Shown here: in pieces, positions 39,837 through 48,543 of the stretch
Layout of the letters: every line of letters starts with the position of its first letter
Position numbering within the stretch: position 1 is the first letter of the stretch
Assembly (NCBI GenBank): GCA_020725925.1
Contig: DYTN01000001.1
Location: 1 to 64,000, forward strand
Origin: Methanobacteriota archaeon
GTDB lineage: Archaea > Thermoplasmatota > Thermoplasmata > UBA10834
Direction of reading: 5' to 3'
Length of the DNA stretch: 64,000 bases
Notes under the pieces: generated by a model
Seen by the model: only the letters and a program-made list of their open reading frames with translations
What the model was told of the DNA's origin: nothing
Databases searched by the model: none
Program-made: the position numbers and the translations under genes

Positions 39837-39896
39837 GAGGGGACTTGCAGGAAGTTGGAACTGTCACAAGCATGTTGTGAACCGAGGGGGAGTTAG

Positions 39897-40436
39897 ATGG
39901 AAGACGAAATCAAGAACGGAGTGAATCTGACGAAATATCGCGAATTCATAGAAACTGTCAAGCAAGAACCTGCCTTGGGCATCAAGAGGTTGCAGGTCGA
40001 AGGGGAATGGAATTCTGCCGGACCTGCTCCTCATTTCGCTGCTTTTCTTGATGCCGAGAGCGGAAAGGTGAGGGTGGAGTTCGATGAGCCCCAGTTCCTT
40101 GGTGGAGGGTTCACAGCGCCCAATCCCAACCAATACTGCATCGCGGGAGCAATAGCCTGCTATGCCTCGAGCCTTTCGAAATGGGCCGCTATGACCGGAG
40201 TCAGTATCCGCAAGTTGGCGATCAACGCCGCCACGAACATCGACATGAGCAAGAGCCTTGGTGTGTCCGAGAATCCTCCGGTCGAGGCGATAGAGTTTGA
40301 AGTGATGGTCGATTCTGACGCCACATTCGAGGAACTGTTGAAAGTCAAGAAGCTGGCGGATGAGCGATGTCCGGGCGTGTACTGTCTAACTCACGCACTC
40401 AAGTTGGACATCCGGCTCAGACGAATCGAGAAGTGA
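39897..40436 (+). CDS. OsmC-like protein
   Basis: FLGGGFTAPNPNQYCIAGAIACYASS...ERCPGVYCLTHAL; two-Cys OsmC pattern. Confidence 0.75.
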   Translation: MEDEIKNGVNLTKYREFIETVKQEPALGIKRLQVEGEWNSAGPAPHFAAFLDAESGKVRVEFDEPQFLGGGFTAPNPNQYCIAGAIACYASSLSKWAAMTGVSIRKLAINAATNIDMSKSLGVSENPPVEAIEFEVMVDSDATFEELLKVKKLADERCPGVYCLTHALKLDIRLRRIEK

Positions 40437-40440
40437 GAAT

Positions 40441-41193
40441 GTGAGCATTAATGCCAAGCCGCAGATTGACCCCGAGAGATACGAGTCCTGGAGATCTCAA
40501 GAAGACCTAGACGTGCAATTCGCGCTGGGCCGGATTGACACAAAGGAGTATCGACGCCGGCGCGACGAGGCTGCTTCACGCCTTCAGGCAAAGGGAAGAC
40601 CCCCTTCCAAGGAGAGAGACGATCCCTTGAGGTGGCTTCCAATCATCGCGGTTGCGCTGGTCGTGCTGATAGTCGTGACCGGCTCTATCTTTGTTGCTCG
40701 TCCATCGCCCTCGCTCTCAGTCTCGGTGTCCTCACCACAGAGGATCTCTCAGACAGACCTCGATAGCATGGTGTCGGGGGCCAATGCGACGACATACGCC
40801 TCCAACAATACTATCTGGGTCGGTGCTGGTGTGTCCAGGCTGGTTTTCCTGGCAGCCCCACCCGGACACGATGAGATATTCGTCATCAACGGCCTGCTCA
40901 ATCCAACGATATACGTCTCCAAAGGCTCGCAGTTGACCGTGACACTGGCAAACGCAGACCTTGACATGTACCACAATCTCGCAGTGACCACGAGGGACCC
41001 GCCGTACTCCTCGATGCCAATGATGAGTCATATGGGCGGCCCTAGGACCAGCATGCTGTCGCACTCCGAGACCGGTTACTACTGGGTTCAGGACATGCGT
41101 ATTGCGGCGAATTCCCCCGGCCAATACTGGTATATGTGTGAATACCCAGATCATGCGGCAATCGGGATGTACGGGAGTCTCGTCATATCTTGA
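40441..41193 (+). CDS. Membrane-anchored cupredoxin (sulfocyanin-like) with N-terminal SHOCT-like segment
   Basis: DLDVQFALGRIDTKEYRRRRDEA, one TM, then MYHNL...YMCEYPDHAAIGMYG (His; C-x4-H-x4-M) typical type-1 copper ligands. Confidence 0.8.
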   Translation: MSINAKPQIDPERYESWRSQEDLDVQFALGRIDTKEYRRRRDEAASRLQAKGRPPSKERDDPLRWLPIIAVALVVLIVVTGSIFVARPSPSLSVSVSSPQRISQTDLDSMVSGANATTYASNNTIWVGAGVSRLVFLAAPPGHDEIFVINGLLNPTIYVSKGSQLTVTLANADLDMYHNLAVTTRDPPYSSMPMMSHMGGPRTSMLSHSETGYYWVQDMRIAANSPGQYWYMCEYPDHAAIGMYGSLVIS

Positions 41194-41204
41194 GTTGATA
41201 GCGG

Positions 41205-42335
41205 ATGAAACCAATCTATCTGGATTACAATGCAAGCACTCCGATCGACCCTGAAGTGATTAAGGAGATGCTGCCCTACCTTCGGGACCGCTTTGGCAAT
41301 CCCTCGAGCAGCCACCTCTATGGCCGCCAGGCGAAAGGCGGCATTGAAGAGGCAAGAAGGCAGATGGCAGAGCTGATCAATGCCAAGGCCAATGAGATGG
41401 TGTTCACCAGCGGAGGGACAGAATCAAACAACATCGCCCTGTGCGGCGTTGCATTCGCGAACCGCAAGAAAGGCAGACGAATCGTGACGAGCGTCACGGA
41501 GCATCCGGCGGTTCTGAACCCGTGCCGATGGCTGCAGACGCAGGGCTTTGATGTCAAGTACATTGGCGTTGACCAATTCGGCGCAGTGGACCTAGAGCAA
41601 CTCGAGACGCTAGTGGACGATTCCACGATCCTGGTCTCCGTGATGCACGCCAACAACGAGACCGGCACCGTCCAGCCAATCCGCGAGATTACCGAGATTG
41701 CTCATCGACGAGGAGCGCTCTTTCACACGGATGCCGCTCAGACGATAGGCAAGTTGAAAGTCGACGTGAAGAGGTTGGGCGTCGACCTTCTGTCGGTGGC
41801 TGGGCACAAGTTCTACGCCCCGAAAGGGATCGGCGCGCTGTTCGTCAGGGATGGAACGGACGTCGAACCGTTTCTGAGGGGAGCTGGCCATGAGCATGGA
41901 CTCAGGCCTGGCACGGAAAACACACTCAGCATTGTCGGGTTGGGTAAGGCGGCGGATATCGCCATGAGAACGATGAGTGAGTATGTTCCCAAGATGCAGA
42001 GCCTCAGGGATCGCCTCCACGGAGCGCTCCTCAAGAGCATAACCGATCTCAGGCTAAATGGACATCCCAAGAAGAGGCTTCCGAACACTCTCAACGTCTC
42101 TGTGCCTGGAATCGACTCTGAGGCACTCCTTGCAGGCACTCCGGAACTGGCCGCATCGACGGGATCAGCGTGTCACGCCAATCGAAGGGAGCCGTCCTCC
42201 GTGCTGACGGCCATGGGCGTACCCGAAGAAGCGGCTCTCGGAGCCCTCAGGTTGAGTCTTGGGAAATGGTCGACCGAGAGGGAGATAACCAGGGCTTCGA
42301 GGATAATCGCAGACAAGGCCGCCGGACTCGCCTGA
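41205..42335 (+). CDS. NifS/IscS-like cysteine desulfurase
   Basis: YLDYNASTP, SGGTESNN, HTDAAQTIGK, SVAGHKFYAPKGIG (PLP Lys), STGSACHANRREPS (active Cys). Confidence 0.92.
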   Translation: MKPIYLDYNASTPIDPEVIKEMLPYLRDRFGNPSSSHLYGRQAKGGIEEARRQMAELINAKANEMVFTSGGTESNNIALCGVAFANRKKGRRIVTSVTEHPAVLNPCRWLQTQGFDVKYIGVDQFGAVDLEQLETLVDDSTILVSVMHANNETGTVQPIREITEIAHRRGALFHTDAAQTIGKLKVDVKRLGVDLLSVAGHKFYAPKGIGALFVRDGTDVEPFLRGAGHEHGLRPGTENTLSIVGLGKAADIAMRTMSEYVPKMQSLRDRLHGALLKSITDLRLNGHPKKRLPNTLNVSVPGIDSEALLAGTPELAASTGSACHANRREPSSVLTAMGVPEEAALGALRLSLGKWSTEREITRASRIIADKAAGLA

Positions 42336-42453
42336 TCCTCTCTGAGACCTTGTGAACAAGCCATACCAGGAATAGTTGCTGTTTTCTTCTCGGGTCGAAT
42401 CACTTCGCGTCCGCCAAAAGGCTATTATTGTCCGACCGTGTGCTCGGCCATCG

Positions 42454-42816
42454 GTGTTGAATGTGGGAGAAAATGTCCTTATCGTGTTGAACGATGCCCC
42501 GTATGGGTCGGAGAAAGCTTACAATGGGCTGCGACTCGCTATTGCGCTCCAGGCTAGAAGCAACAATGTGAATGTGTTCCTGATGGCAGATGCCGTTTTC
42601 TGTGGCGTCCCCAAGCAGGAGACTCCGCCAGGATACTACAACATAGATGAAATGCTCGGAAGAGTCCTGGCAAAGGGCGGACGGGTGGCAGCATGCGGAA
42701 GCTGCATGAAAGCAAGGGGTCTGAGCGTCGAAGGCCTTATCAAAGGCGTTGAGCAAGGTTCCATGGCGCTTCTTTCAGAATGGACCGAGAAGCAAGCGAG
42801 GATCCATTCATTCTGA
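42454..42816 (+). CDS. DsrE/DsrF-like family protein (paralogue of 33966-34319)
   Basis: VLIVLNDAPYGSEKAYNGLRLAIALQ...VAACGSCMKARGLSVEGLIKGVEQGSMALLSEWTEK; start assigned to GTG. Confidence 0.8.
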   Translation: MLNVGENVLIVLNDAPYGSEKAYNGLRLAIALQARSNNVNVFLMADAVFCGVPKQETPPGYYNIDEMLGRVLAKGGRVAACGSCMKARGLSVEGLIKGVEQGSMALLSEWTEKQARIHSF

Positions 42817-43022
42817 TGAGCGCACTTGACAGCGCATCAGCTGTGCAATAACCTCGAGTCTTTCGACATTCATCCATTGTGCGATTTCTCGAGGATGCTT
42901 CTACTCGATGCCTCGAAGAGACTCGAATGTAGGTTCAGCCAGTGACTGTTCTTGGGAATTCAATGACCCCAGAAACCCGATGCTCTGGAATCTGAGGATG
43001 ATTGTCTAGCTGCAACATGAAG

Positions 43023-43095
43023 TGGGCCCAACCGGATTCGAACCGGTGAACTTCTGCGTGTCAAGCAGACGTCATAACCACTAGACCATGGGCCC
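43023..43095 (-). tRNA. tRNA-Val (GAC)
   Basis: GGGCCCA TGGTCTAGTGGTTATGACG TCTGC TTGACAC GCAGA AGTTC ACCGGTTCGAATCCGGT TGGGCCC A; anticodon GAC. Confidence 0.93.
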
Positions 43096-43209
43096 TTGCG
43101 CGGCGACATAAGCCGAGGGCGTCTATAACACTTTCTGTGCGCGAATGGACGAGCCAGATGCGGCAGCATCGGGTTTTATTGCCGCGCTCGTCCGTCCCTG
43201 GTCCGTCCC

Positions 43210-44304
43210 ATGGCAGACGGAATCATCGCAGTGTACGCCGGGAGGGGATCCTCTCATTCGTGGACTTGGCTTGCGGACCTGTTCGAGTCCCGCGGTCTCA
43301 CGAGCGCGAGGTTCCTGGACGGCCCGCACTTCATCGGCTCGCTCGAGGCTGAGCCGTCCTTGGCCGTGATATCCGGAGGCGACGGATTCGCGATGGCCTC
43401 CTCCTTGTCAGGAGGAGGCTTTTCTCAGCTGAGCTCGTACATCGGGAGGGGCGGGGTGTACCTCGGGATCTGTGCGGGAGCCTACCTCCCCTTGCATTCG
43501 TCGGTCGCGCCATTCAGCGAATTCAACCTGTCATCTACGAGGATTGAGAACATCGAGCGCGCCCCCGGCCCGCTCGACGAAGTCCCGCCTCGCATGGCGG
43601 TGAGGTACGGTACCTGCGCAATCGTCCATCCTGTCAGGGGCGAGGTCGAGCTCGACGCTGGCCCGGACCCGCTCCTTGCCCCCATCTACGGCGGGCCCGT
43701 GTTCCGAGAGCCGTCTGTTGACGAGGTCATACTGAGGTACCGGTCGTTCACGGATCGAACCGAGTTCCAGCTCGCAGAGCCCCTCGCGTCGAGGATGATG
43801 CTCGGGAAGGCCGCCGGGGTCTCCGCTCGCCAAGGGCGCGGGAGGATGCTCCTGTTAGGTCCTCACCTCGAGCACCCAGGTTATCCCAGGGCCAACGCGC
43901 ACCTGCTCGGGCTCCTGGGGATCCGGTCCGATAGGAGGAGTCCGGGGCCGACAGTAGCGATTGAGGCGGAGAAGCTGCGACGAGCCGTCGCTGATCTCAA
44001 GGTGGCAATCGTCGGTCTCGAGAACAGGTCCTTCGTGGTTGGGAAGAAGCTCTGGGATGGGAGCAGATACCTCGAACTGGTCGATGCAATCGAGAAGCGC
44101 CTCTGCACGGCTGGCCCTGGCCTCGCAGACCACCTATCGAGCCACCTGCTTGAGGTCCGCGAGAGACTGTTGCAGATGAAGTGCGGCATCGAGACGGATG
44201 CAGACGAGACCACTGGGCTCCTTGTGGAAACGGCCAGGAAATGCGTCGACAACCACTTCCAGGTGCTCGCAGGAAAGAGATGGGTATATACAGCTCCAGC
44301 CTGA
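43210..44304 (+). CDS. Class I glutamine amidotransferase-like (BPL_N-type) protein with helical C-terminal extension
   Basis: VYLGICAGAYLPL nucleophile elbow; GPHLEHPGYPRAN; C-terminal coiled region. Confidence 0.65.
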   Translation: MADGIIAVYAGRGSSHSWTWLADLFESRGLTSARFLDGPHFIGSLEAEPSLAVISGGDGFAMASSLSGGGFSQLSSYIGRGGVYLGICAGAYLPLHSSVAPFSEFNLSSTRIENIERAPGPLDEVPPRMAVRYGTCAIVHPVRGEVELDAGPDPLLAPIYGGPVFREPSVDEVILRYRSFTDRTEFQLAEPLASRMMLGKAAGVSARQGRGRMLLLGPHLEHPGYPRANAHLLGLLGIRSDRRSPGPTVAIEAEKLRRAVADLKVAIVGLENRSFVVGKKLWDGSRYLELVDAIEKRLCTAGPGLADHLSSHLLEVRERLLQMKCGIETDADETTGLLVETARKCVDNHFQVLAGKRWVYTAPA

Positions 44305-44315
44305 TTCAAGCGCGG

Positions 44316-45227
44316 ATGTCAGGCCGGTACCTCAAGGACAGGCTCGCGCTCTACCTCCTCTTCCTCGCGGCCGTGGTGGCCTTCTCCGCAATCGTGCTCC
44401 TGCTCCCGTACGAGACGGTCTATGTCTCGGAGAGGTCCTACTTGGAGCTCTTCCTTGCGGTGGTCATCGCATGCGTGGCTGTGTTCGTCCTGGGGACGAT
44501 GTACAACATGCTCGTCTGGATGAGCGGCAAGGGCCTGCACGGGTCGCCCGAGGGGAGGTTGCTGCGGTTGCTCCCGAGAGCGTTCAGGTTCCTTGTGCGC
44601 GGGAGGCTTTGGAAAGCTACCGCAGTGTTTGCCAAGGACGCACTCTACCTGAGCAAACTGAAGGAGAGGAGCGCATCGAGGTGGTCGATGCACCTGCTGA
44701 TACTCGGCGGGTTCATCTCGATGTTCGTGCTCGACATCATCTCCACGATATCGCTGGACATACTGCACTACGCACCTATGATTGAGGAGGACGGTTGGGC
44801 GAAGCTCTGGATAAGGGACTTCGGGTTCGATTTCGCTGGGACCATGATGCTTGCTGGGCTGCTGATCGCGGCGGGGAGGAGATTCGTCCTGAAGCCGAAG
44901 ATCGTCAGGACCGAGCTCCCGGACGCCGTCTCCCTTCTCTTTCTGCTCGCGGTCGTCGTAGGCGGGTTCGTGCTCGAAGGCATCGGGATTGCGGGCGGGA
45001 TATCCGGGCACGAAGCCAACCACGAGTACTCGTTCCTCGGCTACGCCCTCTCTCTGGCGATGCCCGGGTCCTGGGGCGCGTACTACGACCAGATATGGCT
45101 AGTCCACGGTCTCATGAGCGCTCTGCTGATCGCCTACATACCGTTCAGCAAGCTGTTCCACATGGTGGCGACTCCCATCGCGATCGAGGCAGACCGGACG
45201 TCTCCGAAGGCGGTGGGTTCTCCATGA
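44316..45227 (+). CDS. HdrE/DsrM/NarI-like cytochrome b-type membrane subunit
   Basis: Multi-TM with conserved His residues, overlaps start of HdrD-like gene. Confidence 0.75.
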   Translation: MSGRYLKDRLALYLLFLAAVVAFSAIVLLLPYETVYVSERSYLELFLAVVIACVAVFVLGTMYNMLVWMSGKGLHGSPEGRLLRLLPRAFRFLVRGRLWKATAVFAKDALYLSKLKERSASRWSMHLLILGGFISMFVLDIISTISLDILHYAPMIEEDGWAKLWIRDFGFDFAGTMMLAGLLIAAGRRFVLKPKIVRTELPDAVSLLFLLAVVVGGFVLEGIGIAGGISGHEANHEYSFLGYALSLAMPGSWGAYYDQIWLVHGLMSALLIAYIPFSKLFHMVATPIAIEADRTSPKAVGSP

Positions 45228-46447
45228 GGAAGCTGGACATCTCCGGTCTCGACGTGCTCTCGCTCATGCGGTTCGATGCATGCACTCGCTGCGGCGAGTG
45301 CACGTCGACGTGTCCGACAGGCGGCGAGGCCCAGGACATCGAACTCGTCACACCGAGAGGAAAGATACTCAAGCTCAAGGAGTTCTGCAGGATGCAGTAT
45401 GGTCTGAGGGCGAAATTGCTCGGGCCGAAGGACATCCCCGAGGCGCAACTGAGGGAGCTCGCGAGCAGATCCTACGAGTGCACGATATGCGGGCAGTGCA
45501 AGACCGTTTGCCCAGCGCACCTCGACACCATCTCTATGTGGGAGAACATGCGCGAGTTCCTGGTGGCCAATGGCCTCGGCCCGATGGAAGCGCACGCGCA
45601 GATAGTCAAGAGCATCGAGAACTACGGCAACCCTTGGATGCAGCCCAGGACTCAGAGGTCCAGGTGGGCCAAGCGGATCGAGACGGAAGTCAAGACCAAG
45701 GACGTGCTCAAGGAGAAGTGCGAGGTGCTCTACTTCGTCGGGTGCACGGCCGCCTACGACCCGAACATCAGGGACATGGCGGAGAACACTGCCCGAGTAC
45801 TGGTCAACGCGGGGGTCGATTTCGGCACCCTTGGGAACGACGAGGGCTGCTGCGGGTCCACGCTCCTGAGGACCGGCCTTCAGGAATCAGCCAAGAAGAT
45901 GGTCGAAAAGAACATCGAGCTGTTCGAACGCGCATCGCCCTCATTGATTGTCACGAGCTGCGCAGGGTGCTTCAAGACCATCAAGCAGGACTATCCAAAG
46001 ATGGGCGTCGTCCGTCCGAAGGTCGTTCATGTCACGCAGCTCGTGAACGAGCTCCTCGATTCGGGCAGGCTGAGACTGGACAAGCGCGTCGAAGGCACAG
46101 CAACCTTCCACGACCCATGCCATCTCGGCCGGCATAACGGTCTCTACGATGAGCCGAGGAGGATCCTTGAGGCCGTCCCGGGGCTCAGGTTGGTCGAGAT
46201 GGAGCGCAACAGGGCAGAGGCGAGGTGTTGTGGCGCCGGTGGCGGGGTGAAGACGGCCTTCCCGGATCTCGCCCAGAAGGTCTCAGCGCTCAGAGTCGAG
46301 GACGCCGAGCGCTCGGGGGCGGACATGCTCGTTACCTCGTGCCCGTTCTGCTACCAGAGCCTCAAGGCGGGGCTCGAGGCGAAACCATCCAGGGTGAGCA
46401 TGCACGACCTAATGGAGCTGGTCAGCATGGCCTGCTCCCACGGGTAG
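45224..46447 (+). CDS. HdrD/DsrK-like iron-sulfur heterodisulfide reductase-type subunit
   Basis: CTRCGECTSTCPTG, CTICGQCKTVCP, two CCG domains (CCGSTLL...CAGC; CCGAGGGVK...CPFC). Confidence 0.88.
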   Translation: MRKLDISGLDVLSLMRFDACTRCGECTSTCPTGGEAQDIELVTPRGKILKLKEFCRMQYGLRAKLLGPKDIPEAQLRELASRSYECTICGQCKTVCPAHLDTISMWENMREFLVANGLGPMEAHAQIVKSIENYGNPWMQPRTQRSRWAKRIETEVKTKDVLKEKCEVLYFVGCTAAYDPNIRDMAENTARVLVNAGVDFGTLGNDEGCCGSTLLRTGLQESAKKMVEKNIELFERASPSLIVTSCAGCFKTIKQDYPKMGVVRPKVVHVTQLVNELLDSGRLRLDKRVEGTATFHDPCHLGRHNGLYDEPRRILEAVPGLRLVEMERNRAEARCCGAGGGVKTAFPDLAQKVSALRVEDAERSGADMLVTSCPFCYQSLKAGLEAKPSRVSMHDLMELVSMACSHG

Positions 46448-47572
46448 CCGCACGGCCTGCTTCCTCAGTTCGTGCGCGACGGCGCCCATCCCGAGGAACG
46501 GAATCGCCAGCAGAAACACCTCCTGCGGCGTCATGCCCATGTACAGGAGTAGCATCAGAAGGGCGATCGCCCCCACGCGCCCGATGTCGAGCAGGAACTC
46601 GCGCGTGAGGACGGAGTCGTTCTTCGTCTCCTCCAGCTTGTCAGTGAGGATCGCGAAGAGGAACACCGGGAACACGAACGACGCGAACTCGAGCAGCCCG
46701 TTCCCAATCGCATATTCCTCGAGAGACGACGCCAGGAAAATGGCCACGATGCAGGGCATCGAGGCGAACACGCTGATCCGCAGGAACAGGTTCCTGTTCT
46801 GAATCTTGTCCGAGACCTTCCCCAGGATGATGCCCATGGCTCCTGCAGCGAGCCCGAACAGCGAGAAGAGCGCGCCCAGGGACACCTCGTCCTGGTTGAA
46901 GGTCCACGCGACGAGCACGACATCCACCCAGAAAATCCCCTCGAACCCTCCCTCTCCAAGGGTGGCTATCACGTTCCTCCTGCCTATGGCCTCCAGCCTG
47001 ATGCGCATGACCTGGTCCTTCGGGATGTATCTCCTGTACGCAGCCACCGTGACCGCGGTCAGGACGATTATGGACATGCCGAGCCCGAACAGAACCGTGT
47101 AGCTGACGTATCCTATGACGAGCCCTCCGAGGAGGGGCGCGATGAACGTCACTGCCGGCCAGACGAAGAAGAATGCCCCGTAGGTCACGCCCCTGTCGGT
47201 CTTCTGGGTCATCTGCGCCATCAGTATGTTGAACGGCGTCCAGAAGAGCGGGTAGAACAATCCGAACGCGAGCCCGACCGAGAGGGAGATGATCCAGCCG
47301 TCCTTGACCACGATGAGCATGATGTATTCGACGCAGAGCCACGCGAGGCCGGCAATCATCGCGTTCCTCGGGTCGAGGTGAGGCTTCCAGGACATCCAGA
47401 GGCTCACGATGATTGATATGGCGAAGCCCATGATGAGGTATGTTGGCACGGACCAGAGGGGCATGTCCAGCTCGTTGAGCAAGTAGACCATGTTGAAGGA
47501 TGCCGCGAAGGTGTTGCCGAAGGCGAGCAGGGTCTCGATTATCATCAGCCCTGCGAAGGCTCGCCTGTCCAT
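46409..47572 (-). CDS. Major facilitator superfamily transporter
   Basis: About 12 TM segments; MFS-like loop patterns. Confidence 0.75.
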   Translation of the reverse strand: MDRRAFAGLMIIETLLAFGNTFAASFNMVYLLNELDMPLWSVPTYLIMGFAISIIVSLWMSWKPHLDPRNAMIAGLAWLCVEYIMLIVVKDGWIISLSVGLAFGLFYPLFWTPFNILMAQMTQKTDRGVTYGAFFFVWPAVTFIAPLLGGLVIGYVSYTVLFGLGMSIIVLTAVTVAAYRRYIPKDQVMRIRLEAIGRRNVIATLGEGGFEGIFWVDVVLVAWTFNQDEVSLGALFSLFGLAAGAMGIILGKVSDKIQNRNLFLRISVFASMPCIVAIFLASSLEEYAIGNGLLEFASFVFPVFLFAILTDKLEETKNDSVLTREFLLDIGRVGAIALLMLLLYMGMTPQEVFLLAIPFLGMGAVAHELRKQAVRLPVGAGHADQLH

Positions 47573-47620
47573 GGAAGACGAAATCAGGGAGCTCGGCTTA
47601 AGCCTTGCCTGGGGGAAGCG

Positions 47621-47791
47621 CTACTTCTCGACGCTCAACTTCGAAAACAGCTTCTGCTTCTGATGCCCGCCAGGACCCCCTCTGCGTTCCCTGGCAGTCT
47701 GAACGCAGTCCTCGGAATCGCACACGAACGCTGCGAACAGGAACCTGGTCGCGGGCTTGCCGCACACCTCGCACTTCTCGTCTGTCTTCAT
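47621..47791 (-). CDS. 56-aa zinc-ribbon-like microprotein (absent from ORF track)
   Basis: Minus-strand MKTDEKCEVCGKPATRFLFAAFVCDSEDCVQTARERRGGPGGHQKQKLFSKLSVEK*. Confidence 0.55.
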   Translation of the reverse strand: MKTDEKCEVCGKPATRFLFAAFVCDSEDCVQTARERRGGPGGHQKQKLFSKLSVEK

Positions 47792-48492
47792 CTAGAACTC
47801 CTCAAGTGAGGTACATCGTATCTAAGCTTGCGCCTCACGGCAGAGGCCTTTCGGGCCAGAACGCGCTTGCCGATCCTGGTTTCCTGGAGGACGGCGTAGA
47901 ACTCCAGGTCCGCACCACACTCGGTGCAGACCGCTCCCGACCTCGGCGGACCCGCCTCACAGATCGGGCAAGCGGTCAAGCCCGAGAGCCTGGCGCTGGA
48001 GCGGGCCTTGCCGCCTAGGAGACCTCTCGAACCTGCTGCCGGAGAAGCATCTGCGGCTGCCAAGCCAATCGGAAGTCCGAGTGCCTTTCCAGTCGTCTGT
48101 CGGGGAGTCGAGGTGGGTTGTATTTCCAGCGCGGACCCGAATGAGACCACCGCCTTGGGTGCCACCCATGTGAATGCCCTCTGGCTATTCGCTCTGGCGA
48201 ACTTGAGCAGCCTCTGCCTCAGGGCCCCTGTCTCTCCCGAGTCGTCCAGGCCGTAGATCCTGCAGAGTATCCGCAGATCGTCCCGGTCTTCGAAGAGCAT
48301 GATGTCGTTCTCCGGCACGACCTCAACATGGTACCTCTTGTATAGCACGTACGCGTACACGATTGCGATGACCGTCGCTCCGGAGAGGGTTGGGGCCGTC
48401 TCGTACCCGAGGTCTATCAGAATGGCGGCTGCGGCAAAGTCGACCAGGACGAAGACAATCGACAGCGCCCCCCAAGCCTGCCTGGGCCCCAT
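47788..48492 (-). CDS. Two-TM protein with SAP-like segment and C-terminal zinc ribbon
   Basis: TM pair; LRILCRIYGLDDSGETGALRQRLLKFA; CPICEAGPPRSGAVCTECGAD. Confidence 0.65.
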   Translation of the reverse strand: MGPRQAWGALSIVFVLVDFAAAAILIDLGYETAPTLSGATVIAIVYAYVLYKRYHVEVVPENDIMLFEDRDDLRILCRIYGLDDSGETGALRQRLLKFARANSQRAFTWVAPKAVVSFGSALEIQPTSTPRQTTGKALGLPIGLAAADASPAAGSRGLLGGKARSSARLSGLTACPICEAGPPRSGAVCTECGADLEFYAVLQETRIGKRVLARKASAVRRKLRYDVPHLRSSR

Positions 48493-48543
48493 CTTATCGG
48501 ACCTAGAGGGTCAGGGCGCTAGAATAACCTGTGGTCAGGCGAG

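Noticed and set aside
44795-45223. Upstream extension of the HdrD-like ORF
   Set aside because: Off-frame translation of the HdrE-like gene; the ATG at 45224 is the sensible start.
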